Assembly: GCA_948567375.1 (NCBI GenBank) | Contig: OX419760.1 | Location: forward strand, 35,588,001-35,652,000 | Reading direction: 5' to 3' | Origin: Lunularia cruciata | Taxonomy: Eukaryota; Streptophyta; Marchantiopsida; Lunulariales; Lunulariaceae | Length of the DNA: 64,000 bases | Shown here: piece after piece, positions 37,498 to 47,712 of the stretch | Layout of the letters: each line of letters begins with the position of its first letter | Numbering within the stretch: the stretch's first letter is position 1 | The notes under the pieces: generated by a model | Told to the model about the DNA's origin: nothing | Databases searched by the model: none | What the model saw: the letters and a program-made list of their open reading frames with translations, nothing else | Program-made: the position numbers and the translations under genes

Positions 37498-38480
37498 CTA
37501 ACATAATGCATGCATGGGAATGATCATCCAATTTGGATTGGAGATGGGCAAAAACTTAGGAATAAGCAGTGCACCCAAAAACACGTAAGTGAGAAATGTT
37601 AGGTTTGCAATTATGCCACAATTGGAAGGAGTCACGTGCCGCTCAAGGGCCTTGGTGGGACACCAGTTTTGCATGTAGTTTGCACAAGTGATAGCATCAC
37701 CCCAATATGGTTTGGGAAGGCTGGATGCGTGGAGTATGGAGTGAATGCAGTTTAGTAAAGTGCAACTTTTGCACTCTACAATGCCATTTTGTTGAGAGGA
37801 ATGCAGAATTGGCAATGGATGTTGAATGCCAAATTGGAGATAGTAGACATCAAATGCAGTGGAGCAATACTCACCACTGTTGTAAGAGAAAAGGGTTTTC
37901 AGCTTGTGTCTAGTTTGCCATTTGGCAAAGACATGGAATTCCTTGAAAGCTTGGAAATAATTGCTCTTATAGTAGGACAATGGTATGTTAGGAGTAATTG
38001 TCAATAAATGCCAAAAAGTATTCATAGCCCAAGAAGGTGCAAGGTGAAATGTAGCCACTAATATCAGTGTGGATGAGATAGAAGCATTGTGCATCAAGAT
38101 GAGAGAGGCACATGAGTGGAGGGAGAGCACTCCTGCTAGGTGGGAGGACATGTGGCAAAAAGGGGAAATCTTGAGAGATTGGAGCCATTGAGAGAGGAGG
38201 AGGGCCCCGCGGCCATGGGAGCAGCAAGCCCATAGAGGTGCACACTTCCTCCTTGGGCAGCATGAGGAGACAAGACCCGACTGCCCGCATGGCACCAGGC
38301 CCATAGAGGGACACACCCATGAGGGAGTGAAGGCCCACCCCCCATGTGGTGGGAGGGCCAATCTCATGGGGAAGAGGTAGGCTAGAGGGTTGCCTTCTTG
38401 ATGTTTGTTGGGCCGGCCATTTTGTCACTCCAAGGGTGTGATGCTTGATGGTGCTATGGGAGCTGATCCACATGGGGGAT
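37498..38480 (-). pseudogene. copia integrase core and connection
   Basis: The integrase start (FYLIHTDISGYISP, about 38,080) and the FIDNYS region lie in one frame. The core (NSGEYCS, then SSQQNGIVE) lies in the next. The second catalytic Asp of D-N-x-G-E is Tyr here. A GC-rich, Pro-rich stretch at 38,190-38,360 sits between the pre-integrase and core segments and is atypical for the family. Confidence 0.75.
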
Positions 38481-38727
38481 CATGGGTGGATCCAACAGCG
38501 GGAAAAATTTCAATGAGTTCTTGATTAAAGGGGGTTTCATGTCTATTCAGGCTGCAAGGCGTGACGACTTTAAGAAAGTGAGAATTTTGGTTCATTTTTC
38601 TAGGAAGGCAACATGGAATCACACGAGGGCGGAGGGACTTTAGGTAGGAGTGTTTGGTTGGAAAGTAAGTGATAGCATGATTGGGAGGCACAAAGTTGGC
38701 ATGCTTGGAAATTTGATGAATGCGTGG

Positions 38728-39080
38728 CTACGGGGCATGATTGGGAGGTAGCATGTCTATGTCGTCAGAGGTGGCAATGGTGTGCAACAAGGACATGTAT
38801 GCAAGAGAGAACATGGAGTTGCCCAAAAAATACAGACCATTAGAAAGTGGGCAAGAGCATAGGCTACATCCATAGTTATCTTTAAGATAGAAGATGTGGT
38901 TGCAAATGAAACACCAACCACCTTTTGTGTCAAATTGCCTTATGGAGAAGAGATTCTTGTGAAGCGCTGGCACATGTAGCATGTCTTGGATGTGTATGCA
39001 TTTGTTGTTCAGGAGCTTGATTTCCATTATGCAGGTGCTGTTGATGTAGACAATGGTGTTGCCCGCAAGGAGGATTTTGT
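38728..39080 (-). pseudogene. copia pre-integrase region
   Basis: Contains IQDMLHVPALHKNLFSIRQF, the conserved L-x-x-V-L-Y/H-V-P segment between protease and integrase in copia elements. It continues the protease frame that is interrupted by the insertion at 39,138. Confidence 0.8.
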
Positions 39081-39137
39081 CATTTTGTCAACACTTTTTT
39101 CTGTATGCGGTGTAGTCAATAAATTGATGCTTATTAT
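39081..39137 (+). repeat. 57-bp target-site duplication, left copy
   Basis: Matches 47,113-47,169 at 56 of 57 positions and lies directly beside the truncated gag of the methyltransferase element. Both copies are copia protease sequence. Confidence 0.9.
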
Positions 39138-39140
39138 TAG

Positions 39141-40430
39141 AGCGCACTTGGTGTGTCCGCACTGTTGTTGTGGGACATGGACAAGATTTATGGGGCCTCC
39201 AAAGGCCCTAGGCATTACTCTGGTACAGTGGGTACCATTGAGTTGGATGACTTCATCCAGGAGTTCGACAGTTGGTGTGATCTGCAGCAGATGCGGAACC
39301 CAACTTTGTTCACACCCTTCATGGCATGGAAGGGGTTGTTTCAGTACTTGGAGGGTCCGCCGATGGATGACTACCATGAGTTCAGGAGAGCTCATTTGGA
39401 GGAGATTGAGTTAAAGAGACAGTATTGGTCTCCACATTATGTCTCCATCACTTCAGGTTTGGTGGCCAGGAGTAGATCGGCTGTACCTATGAGTTCTAGC
39501 TCGAGTAGTGTTGGTGGAGCTAGTGGAGGTGCACTAGCTGGAGATAGTGCTACTATGAGTGGAGGTACCGCTGCAGGAGGTGGTGTGGTACCGGGGTTTA
39601 ACCCCATGGTGGAGTTCTTCCTATGTTTGAGGTAGAACTACCAAGGAGTGAGGACTGACAAGCTGAGGAGCTTGCAAGAGTTCCAGCGGAAGGCTGGAGA
39701 GAGCCTACGCGAGGCATACACTCGCATGAGGCGGCTGATCAGTTTCACTCAGGGAGTTACTGAGGCCCAGGCAGTCCAGTTTTGGTATGGGATACTGGAC
39801 AAGGAGTTGCGACGTAGAGTTCGTGATGCTACGTTGTTGCAGGCTACTTCGCCCACTTTGGCAGTAGTCTTTGGTTTGGCTAAGCGTATTGAGCTCAACA
39901 TGGTGGAGGAGAGAGTGGTGACATCTGGATTTGGTAGGGAGACCTCATCCACGGCTGTGACTTCTTCTAGAGTGCAACAGAGTGCACCCTACCCAGTTGG
40001 TTTTCAAGGACAGGGTGGACAGCCCAGATCCTATGGAGCGAGTGGAGGGCCTAGTGGAGTTAGACCCTTACCCTCATTTTTGGATCAACAGCAGCCAGTG
40101 AGTGGTGGTGTTGCTTGTTGGACTTGTGGTGGATCTCACCATAGGAGAGAGTGTACTCAGGGCAGCGGACCTGATACCTCTGGTGCATCACAGCCAGCAC
40201 AGAGGCAGTGTGAGCATTGCCACAGATTTGGTCACACTAGTGACCGGTGTTTCGACCTACACCCTGAGTTATGGAGTGGTAGGGCTGCTATGGCAAGTAG
40301 TAGAGGAGCTCCAGTTCATGGAGGACGAGGTGGTAGAGGTGGTGGTAGAGGATCTACACCTAGTAGAGGTGTAGTACCTGCCCTTACTTCTGACACAGCT
40401 ATGGCTACTCGGATTGAGCAGTTGGAGTAG
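39141..40430 (+). pseudogene. gag of the methyltransferase element: capsid-like domain, two zinc knuckles, RGG tract
   Basis: The capsid-like part includes PRHYSGTVGTIELDDFIQEF and MDDYHEFRRAHLEEIEL, followed by a Ser/Gly-rich linker and the TRMRRLISFTQGVTEAQAVQ helix region. Two knuckles follow: CWTCGGSHHRREC (about 40,120-40,155, spacing slightly off) and CEHCHRFGHTSDRC (about 40,212-40,253, perfect C-x2-C-x4-H-x4-C). A GGRGGRGGGRG tract at about 40,320-40,355 suggests RNA binding. TAG codons at 39,633 and 40,428 interrupt it; copy 4 has CAG at the position of the first. The amino end is truncated by the insertion border. Confidence 0.9.
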
Positions 40431-41099
40431 AGATTGGCTAGTATGGCTATTGCTCAGAGGAGATCAGATTTGGGTGCTGGGGCTTCCACCTCATATGCTG
40501 GTGATAGAGATGCTTTGGACTTCATGTGCGGAGCAGCACAGGTGGATGCATCTGCAGCAGTGACTAGGAGTGCAGTATGTGCTCCAGAGCCTAGAGGAGC
40601 ATCAGTGGAGTTGGACCCACAAAGAGGAGAGGTTGGGAGACAGGTCAGACTTCCCCAGTCCTTCACGCTATCTGAGGCATTGCAGATGACATCCATGGTT
40701 CCTAGACGTCCTAGTGCAGGTGTGGTAGGTGGTGATGGAGTACATGATGGACTACCTGCTAGTCAGCCCCCTGCTACTACACAGACTGAGTCTAGCATGA
40801 TGTTGGGGGCGGCTCAGCTGATTATGCGGCATCCTTTGTTTTCAGCCAGTGACATGTTTACATTGGGAGTTGACCTAGCCCCAGTGTTCCGATTGGCTGC
40901 CACATTGTGTGAGAGTAGGGATGGTGCAGTTCCTACTACTAGGGCAGAGGTGGTTGGTAGTGGAGCTGACTTGGTTGAGAAGCATGGGATCCATTCAGCG
41001 ACCAGTGGTTTATGGCAAGCAGCAACGGCTAGACTGGAGGAGTTGCCAGCTAGACCGGCCTTTGAGAGAGCGCGGTTTACACCTGGTGTTGTCCTATTG

Positions 41100-41460
41100 G
41101 ATAACCAGAGGGGGATCTTTTGTTTAGTGGGACCTTTAGGGAAGGTCTATACACCACAAAGAGTCTTGTTAGACTCTGGTGCGCAGCCCCTTATGTTGGG
41201 GAAGGCTGTAGTTGTCGGTCTGGAGTTACGGAAGACCGATGTGGAGAGGTGTCCATTTCAGATCCAGACATCTCTTGGTGGTGGTTCAACACAGTACATC
41301 ACACGTGGAGAGCTTGTTGTCCAGGTTCAACTTGGTCATCCGACTGATAGCTCGGTGGTGAGAGCTCAAGCTATTGCAACAATAGCTGAGTCATATGATG
41401 TGCTAGTTGGGGGAGCAGTGTTATACCCCATGGGTTTCAGCATTGACTATTGGGAGGAGA
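41100..41460 (+). pseudogene. aspartic protease of the methyltransferase element
   Basis: The catalytic DSG is at 41,172-41,180 in RVLLDSGAQPLMLG, and the second hydrophobic block VLVGGAVLYPMGFSIDYW lies about 75 codons later. The frame is open throughout 40,434-42,674, so protease and methyltransferase lie in one uninterrupted stretch. Confidence 0.85.
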
Positions 41461-41856
41461 CAACCTCTTATAGACCTGGTTGGCAGTCTGGTGAGGGACG
41501 GGTATGTCGCCTACCAGTACGCTTCAGTAGTGGCAGTCTTGGCTCACTACAGTCCTGGACCATGGCAGCATCAGTTTTGGCTTTCAGCGGTGCAGTCACT
41601 TGGCCTGGTGACTTGTTGGAGGGGAACGCCCATGCAAAGGATACTCCAGTACCAGAGGAGATCACTCGGCTATGGAGTACGAGTGGGATTGTTCCATCCA
41701 CCTTGGATGTTCCATTGTGGAGTTCAAAGGAGGCATTGCAGCAGCATGCAGATCAATTGGTGCAGCAGGCTTGGAGTGGAGCCTTCGTACCATCAGGGGA
41801 TGAGTGTGAGGATGAGCCTCCAGAGGCGATTGCTTTGACACCTCTAGATACCACAC

Positions 41857-42881
41857 TCATTGCTTGGCAGTATCTAGTAGAGGGGATATGCCTATTGGAG
41901 TTGTTTGGTGGGATTAGCACCGGACTAGCTGCGGTGTTACAAGCGGGTATTCGAGTTCAGAGGTACTTGTATGTAGAGAGAGATGAGACTGCTAGGCGAG
42001 TCTCTCTACATCATGTGGCACACTTGGCCTATCGGTATCCGGAGTTATTACCAATGTCTGCAGTCAGAGGTTACCACAAGGCCTTACCAGGAGATATTTC
42101 CTTATTGGGGGCGCATGACCTAGAGAGACATGGGCCTATTCACTTGGTGATTTCGGGATGGCCATGTCAGGGACATACACGTGCGGGCCGCGGTTTGGGT
42201 CTTCAAGATCCTTGTTCTGGTGTGTTTTGGGAGATGTTATGGATACTACGACATCTCCAGGTTCATCAGTCTGTTTCTCCAGCTTACCTTTTGGAGAACG
42301 TTCCTTTGATGGGGGATTCTCGCAGTAGAGTGGTGGTGAGTACACATCAGGTCCATTCTTGGATGGGACCTGCTGTATTGTTAGATGCAGCTAGAGTGGG
42401 ATCACGGGCTCATTGTCTTCATCTTTGGTGGACAAACCTCTTACCCAGAGAGGTTCTACAGCGTGCTCATGATGGGATTCAACGACTGGACCACATTCTT
42501 GTTGATGATATCTTGGATGTTGGGCGTCAGTCTCAGACAATGGTAGTGGCTGATAGGTCACCTATGGCAGTGGTGAACCTAGTTGGACAGCCTAGAGCTG
42601 CATTTCCCACACTCATGAGTTTCCCAAGCTCTCATGCTTTTCAAGAGGGAGGACCTGGACTTGTTTGGGACTCATAGTTATAGCAGTTGGTGGAGCCCAA
42701 TGCTGATGAGAGAGAGCGGGCAATGGGTTTTCGCACCGGTATTACCACTGTTCCAATAGTGTCAAAGGCATCTAGGCGTCAGGTGTTAGGTCAGGCTATG
42801 GACCTGAATTGTTTGACCTGGATTGTGAGCCTTGGTTTGGCAGAGCAACGTAGGATGCGCTTGATAGGCATCACCACTTAG
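41857..42881 (+). pseudogene. DNMT3-like C5-cytosine methyltransferase domain inside gypsy pol
   Basis: Motifs appear in canonical, non-permuted order. Motif I (AdoMet binding) is LLELFGGISTGLAAVLQAGI at 41,892-41,950. Motif IV is GWPCQGHTRAGRG, with the catalytic Cys codon at 42,165-42,167. Motif VI is YLLENVPL, with Glu at 42,294-42,296. The DNMT3-type motif VIII region follows at about 42,380-42,440 (LDAARVGSRAH, then LWWTNL), and motif IX/X at 42,705-42,850 (ERERAMGF, then RRQVLGQAMDLN). The order rules out the permuted plant DRM family. Two TAG stops at 42,675 and 42,681 lie between motifs VIII and IX. Two arginines expected in motif VIII are Cys and His here. The likely reaction is transfer of methyl from S-adenosylmethionine to cytosine C5 in DNA; this copy is broken. 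Confidence 0.9.
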
Positions 42882-43379
42882 ACACTTGTGAGCCTTGTGC
42901 CTATCGAGACGATTCAGGCACATGTTGGGGGCAATGGACCGAGTGGACATGGTATTCTTGGGACACATCCAGTAGCTACTAGGGAGAGTGGTCTACTTGG
43001 AGTCCATCCAGGTGAGCGTGGGCTACTTGGATTACACCTTTGGTCCACATGGGATGCAGCCAGAGGACGTGTGGAGCTTGCAGCCAGAGTGGAGGGAGTT
43101 TTTCACACAGAGGTTGGGACCTCTAATGGTCGGGAGCATGACACTATTGCTCCCAAGGGCCCAGTGTAGCAGCCAGTCAGTACGTCTTCCACTCCTACTA
43201 CAGTTACAGAGGATACTTGGGAGCCAGATCTTGGACCCAAGCTTATTGGAGAGGAAAGATGGAGGGTTTGGAGGTTCTTGAGGAGTCACACGAGTTGTTT
43301 TGCCTTCAGTATGAAGGATTTGGGTGCTCTGAAGGGACCTGGTATACAGATTGAGCTGACTAGCAATACACCAGTTTTC

Positions 43380-44936
43380 TGACGTCCTTATCGATATAGT
43401 AATATGGAGAGGACATTGATTCAGAGCCGGAGTAGTGACCTTTTTGAGGTTGGTTTGGTGGAGATTTTACATGGAGAGTATGCATCAGCGACAGTGATGC
43501 CAGCCAAGAAGGATGTGCATGGCAACTATACAGATAGGCGGATGTGTGGAGATTACCGTCCTCTCAACCGACAGACCAAGGCTGATCGGTATGCCATGCC
43601 TACACCGGAGGAGATTTTTGATGCGATTGGGCATGCAAAGGTCTTCAGTACTTTGGATCTTTGAGCGGGATATCATCAGTTGCCGATCAGGGAGGAAGAT
43701 AAGTCCAAGACAACATTTTGGGCTATTGATCCTCACGGCAAGGATGTGTTATATCAGTGGAGGTTCTTACCATTTGGGTTGAAGAACGCTCCTGCTCAGT
43801 TCCAGAGGGTCATGGATAGGATCCTAGCTGGATTGGATTTTGCTCGGTGTTATATTGATGACATTTTGGTCTATAGCACTACTGTGGAGGAGCATGAGAG
43901 ACAGTTGTTGGAGGTGTTTGAGAGGTTGAGATCTCATGGACTCAAACTACATCTTGGGAAGTGTAGGTTCTTCCACGAGCAGGTTGAGTGCTTGGGTCAC
44001 ACTATCTACCCCGGAGGACTTGGTGTTTAGCAGACCAAGGTGGAGGCTATTGCACGTATTCCTCGGCCTACGGATGTGAGCAGAGTGCAAGCATTCCTTG
44101 GGTTGGCAAACTTCTATCGCCGCTATGTTAGAGGATTTAGTGCCATTGCCAAGGCCTTGACAAAGCTGACCAAGCTTACACAGGAGTGGTGTTGGGGAGA
44201 TGAGCAAGAGAGAGCTTTTGTAGAGCTTAAGGAGAGGTTGACATCTGCTCCTATTTTGAGGAGACCGATCAGGGGACGACCATTTTAGGTTCACACTGAT
44301 TGGAGTATGTTGGGGCTTGGAGCGGTGCTCACCCAACATGATGATGAGGAGAAGGAGTTTGTGGTGGCCTATGCTAGTCGCTCCAACAATTCAGCGGAGG
44401 CGAAGTATAGTTCATATGAGGGAGAGTGCTTGGTAGCAGTTTGGGCAGTATCACATTTCCGATGTTACCTATTTGGTAACCCCTTCACTCTCATCACTGA
44501 TCATCAGCCGCTGAAGTGGTTGATGGAGTCTGACAAGCTTTCAGGGAAGCTTGCACGATGGGATCTGATTTTACAAGAGTATGATTTCACGCTTGTTCAC
44601 AGACCTGGAGTGGTGAACTGTGATGCAGATGGGTTGAGTAGAAACCCATGTCCCAGCCAGCAGGATCAGACCGGAGCACGTTGGCATGGTGAGATAGATG
44701 AGGAGATGGTGCCAGGTTGGCATGCATCGGCCTTTCTGTGTATATTTGCAGAGGCTTTGGTGGTATCTCTCTCAGCGCATACAGGAGGAGTTATTGAGGT
44801 CACAGATCCAGAGAGTGAAGATATTGGTACAGTTCAGCAAGACATTCATGATGATGTCTTAGTGATGGACTATCTTTGCACTGGTGTTGTGGGTGGCACA
44901 GTTGGGGCCAAGGAGAGAGACCGTGTTCTTCAGTGA
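43380..44936 (+). pseudogene. reverse transcriptase and RNase H of the methyltransferase element
   Basis: RT motifs in order: RPYRYSNMER entry, MCGDYRPLNRQTKADRYAMP, FSTLDL then AGYHQLPI (split by TGA at 43,662), PFGLKNAPAQFQRVMD, and CYIDDILVYS with both aspartates (43,857-43,862). The connection holds LGLANFYRRYVRGFSAIAK. RNase H has VHTDWS, SYEGECLVAVWA and LITDHQPLKWLM (about 44,290-44,525). Stops: TGA 43,380, TGA 43,662, TAG 44,028, TAG 44,286, TGA 44,934. There are no shifts. Confidence 0.92.
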
Positions 44937-46130
44937 GCTAGACGGTTCAGATTGGAGGGTAGACACCTTTTGTGTGTATGGGAGGATGGTAGAGTGCGAG
45001 TAGTACCACTTCCATCACAGAGACCACAGTTGGTCCGTCATGCTCATGAGGAGCTAGGACATTTTGGAGTAAAGTGTACATATAGCTTACTCCAGAGTCA
45101 TTATTGGTGGCACGGTATGCAGACCGAGGTACAGCAGTTTGTTGCCAGATGTATGGTTTGTGACCGAGTTAGAGCATCATTCAATGCTCCTACGCCACAA
45201 TTACATCCATTACCTATCATGGGATTGGGTTACCGTTGGAGTCTGGACTTTGCCAGACCTTTACCGCTGACTGTGAGACATCATCGGTACGTTTTGGTGA
45301 TGGTGGAGCACTTCTCCAAGTGGATTGAGTTGGTGGCACTTCCTGATAAGTCTAGTGAAGGGACGGCTTACTCGTTCCTGGATCGAGTTCTTAGTCATTT
45401 TGGTGCACTAGTTGAGGTTTTGACTGATCAGAGTACAGAGTTCTTGGGGGAGTTTCAGGTCTTGTGTGACAAGGCTTTGATTGATCATCATACGACATCC
45501 CAAGATCACCCTGAGGCAGATGGCTTAGCAGAGAGAGTCGTTCAGACGGTGAAGAGAGGATTGCGGAAGTATGGTTTGCAAAGAGGCCACTTGGGAGATT
45601 GGGATCTCCAGTTACCTTGGTTGGCCATGGGCTATCGGTTCAGCCGGCAAGCCTCCTTAGCATCCTTCTCTCCATACTTTCTACTCTATGGACGAGATCC
45701 AGATTTACCTGCAACCATTCGTTGAGATGCTACTGTAGTTTTGGACTTGGATGACCTCAATGTATGGATGAGCGCATGTTCTCAGCGGGCAGAGATCTTT
45801 CGGAGAGTGATGCCGATGGCTTTTGAGAACTTGGCGATTGCTCAGCATAGAGATACTTTACGCTATGCTACCATTCGAGGAGGAGGTTATAGACCCTCGA
45901 TCCGTCAATTTCATCCAGGTGACTATGTATATCTACAGCAGACAACACCGACGACACTTGATGTTTCTATAGGCCGCACTATCTTGAGAGTGCGCGGGAT
46001 TTTGCCATCTGGAGTCCTTGTGTTAGAAGGACATGATGGTGTTGTTTGGAAGGATCATGTGCGCAATTGTGCGCCATGCCACCTCCCAAACATTGATGGT
46101 ACTATGGACCCAAGCTTGGCACTTGTACGT
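44937..46130 (+). pseudogene. DDE integrase of the methyltransferase element
   Basis: The zinc-binding HHCC part reads VRHAHEELGHFGVK, then CMVCDRVR (about 45,035-45,165). Catalytic residues: D in SLDFARPLP (about 45,246), D in LTDQSTEF (about 45,423), E in ADGLAERVVQ (about 45,523). A single TGA at 45,723 precedes the carboxy-terminal GPF-like domain (GDYVYLQQT, then TILRVRG and VWKDHVRNCAPCHLP). A DDE integrase separates this element from tyrosine-recombinase (DIRS/Ngaro) elements, which it resembles in terminal structure. Confidence 0.9.
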
Positions 46131-46142
46131 GCAGGCTTGAGG

Positions 46143-46283
46143 TGTATGTTATGTGGCTCTTCTGGTGGAGCTGCTACTATGTTAGTGTGTGATAGCTGTT
46201 CGAGAGGATGGCATATGGCATGTATGACTCCTCCCCTCATGGTGGTTCCTCAGGGACAATGGTTATGTCCTAGATGTACTTGA
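46143..46283 (+). pseudogene. C-terminal PHD finger of the polyprotein
   Basis: Cys4-His-Cys3 is complete: CMLC, then VCDSC, GWHMAC and WLCPRC, ending at the TGA at 46,281-46,283. PHD fingers bind histone H3 tails in a methylation-dependent way. It occupies the place where chromoviruses such as element A carry a chromodomain, so a role in targeting integration to marked chromatin is a reasonable inference. A degraded version is present in copy 3 near 60,381-60,440. Confidence 0.88.
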
Positions 46284-46450
46284 CTTATAGCTAGTTCATT
46301 CTTTATATGGTATAGATTGCAGACAGGTGACTAACGATGGGGCTCCATAGCACCCGGCCTCCTGATCTTTGCCCATTACAGGGTATACCATATACTTAGA
46401 GTAGATGGCTATCTGGAGTTAGAGGGACCTAACCGCCAGCTAGGGGAGCG

Positions 46451-47112
46451 ATTATGGCACTTTAGAGTCTATGTATGACTTATGTGTGAGTTGTGCTTCT
46501 ATAGTGTATGATGTTGACAGCGATGTATGTTGTGTAGCGATGTATATACGCACGACGGCTGTCACACCATTTGTAGTTCCGCATCTAGTTGCTCGGACAC
46601 TGGAGTTCCAGTGATAGTAGTTAGAGTTATTCTAGTAGTTTCTCAGGGACTACTTTCCGATAGTCTGATTTGGTGTTCGGGGTATTGACTTCACGGTGGG
46701 GCCCACCGTCACTTTGCACCGTTTGCACCGTCGAGTGTGCCGTCAGCAGGACCGTTAGGGTTCCAGTGCTAGCTCGAGTCCAGGGGGTATAGTTTTGAAG
46801 TGAGCTCCAGAGAGCTCACTTCTCTGATGTTGAGCCTTCGAGTTCCTGGCTATGGTGGACAGAGGCCGGCGAGCATCACCTGGATTCTCTATGCTTGAGT
46901 GGGTGTGGCTTGACTGTAATCAGTGCCCAGTTGTTGGCAGTTTATAGAGTGACAAATCAACACCTGATCTGAGTTGAGTTGAGTGGAGAATGTTAAGCAA
47001 TCTGATTATTATGGCACTTTAGAGTCTATGTATGACTTATGTGTGAGTTGTGCTTCTATAGTGTATGATGTTGACAGCGATGTATGTTGTGTAGCGATGT
47101 ATATATGCACGA
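46451..47112 (+). repeat. B1-A2-B2 terminal block of copy 1
   Basis: B1 (46,451-46,555) and B2 (47,008-47,112) are each 105 bp and differ at one position. A2 (46,556-47,007) lies between them. A2 corresponds to the 5'-terminal repeat A1 of copy 4 (61,334-61,783). B2 ends exactly at the 57-bp duplication. A conventional LTR would be B1-A2 alone. Confidence 0.85.
46690..46825 (+). promoter_or_regulatory. palindrome, CCGT cluster and hairpin in the A2 repeat
   Basis: A 17-bp palindrome, ACGGTGGGGCCCACCGT (about 46,693-46,709), is followed by repeated CACCGT/GACCGT motifs to about 46,757. A perfect 10-bp hairpin follows: AAGTGAGCTC, loop CAGA, GAGCTCACTT (46,798-46,821). A matching but decayed hairpin occurs in copies 3 and 4. 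Their role as promoter or RNA structure elements is unproven. Confidence 0.5.
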
Positions 47113-47169
47113 CATTTTGTCAACACTTTTTGCTGTATGCGGTGTAGTCAATAAATTGATGCTTATTAT
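47113..47169 (+). repeat. 57-bp target-site duplication, right copy
   Basis: Partner of 39,081-39,137, directly after B2, with one mismatch. Confidence 0.9.
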
Positions 47170-47572
47170 GGGCCATGTGGTGGGTGGCACTGGTGTCCAC
47201 ATACCACATAGGATCAACCAACAATAACATGCTCATCCCCATTGATTTCATGGTCATGAAGATGCATTGTGCACTATTGTTTTTGTTGCACGGTTGTCTA
47301 CCACATTGGGAGTTATTCGAGCAGCCTCCTGGTCGGCGGCTATGCCAATTTTGTTGTTGGTTTCTGCTATTGGTGCAGTTGGGATAGTTTGCAATGCGGT
47401 GACCAGTCTTATTGCAATCAAAACAACATTCACTTGCATCAGGTGGGCGTTTGTGAGGCAGTTGAAAACTTGTATGGTTGTGATCTGCCATGCCCTTGCT
47501 GCCTACGACAACAAATAGCACTGTGGAGGGTTCCATGGACATTTTCCGGGACATGGTTTCTTCTTTGATCAA
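47170..47572 (-). pseudogene. copia zinc knuckle and protease start
   Basis: CFDCNKTGHRIANYPNC is a CCHC knuckle whose third Cys is Tyr. About 65 codons later comes MWYVDTSATHHM, the copia protease motif with the usual DSGAT changed to DTSAT. The frame is cut by the methyltransferase insertion. Confidence 0.8.
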
Positions 47573-47712
47573 GAAATAGATGATATCTGGTAGTGTGAGG
47601 GCGGGATAATACGCATAACATGCAAGAATGTCCGGTAATTTGGTGGCATATTGTCCATTAAAGTAAGGATCTGCTCTTTGTGGCTCACAACAATGCCTGA
47701 TGAGGCTAGTTG

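Larger units (their letters stand above)
39138..47112 (+). mobile_element. Ty3/gypsy element carrying a DNMT3-like methyltransferase and a PHD finger (copy 1)
   Basis: One reading frame runs from about 39,141 to the stop at 46,281-46,283 with no frameshift I can find and twelve in-frame stops. Order: gag, two zinc knuckles, RGG tract, protease, cytosine methyltransferase, RT, RNase H, integrase, PHD finger. Compared with copy 4, about 51 amino-terminal codons, the 5' leader and the 5' repeat are missing. The 3' end carries B1 (46,451-46,555), A2 (46,556-47,007) and B2 (47,008-47,112). The insert lies inside a copia element and is flanked by a 57-bp duplication. Confidence 0.93.

Noticed and set aside
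41857-42881. Host DRM or CMT gene interrupted by a transposon
   Set aside because: The frame is continuous with protease and RT, motif order is not permuted, and there are no introns or chromodomain/UBA parts.
46451-47112. Hammerhead ribozyme in the repeats, as in retrozymes
   Set aside because: The shared RNA start/stop site suggested self-cleavage, but I found no CTGANGA box with a partnered GAAA and GTC in B or A.
46451-47112. DIRS/Ngaro element
   Set aside because: The split repeats fit, but the polyprotein encodes a DDE integrase and a protease, with no tyrosine recombinase seen.
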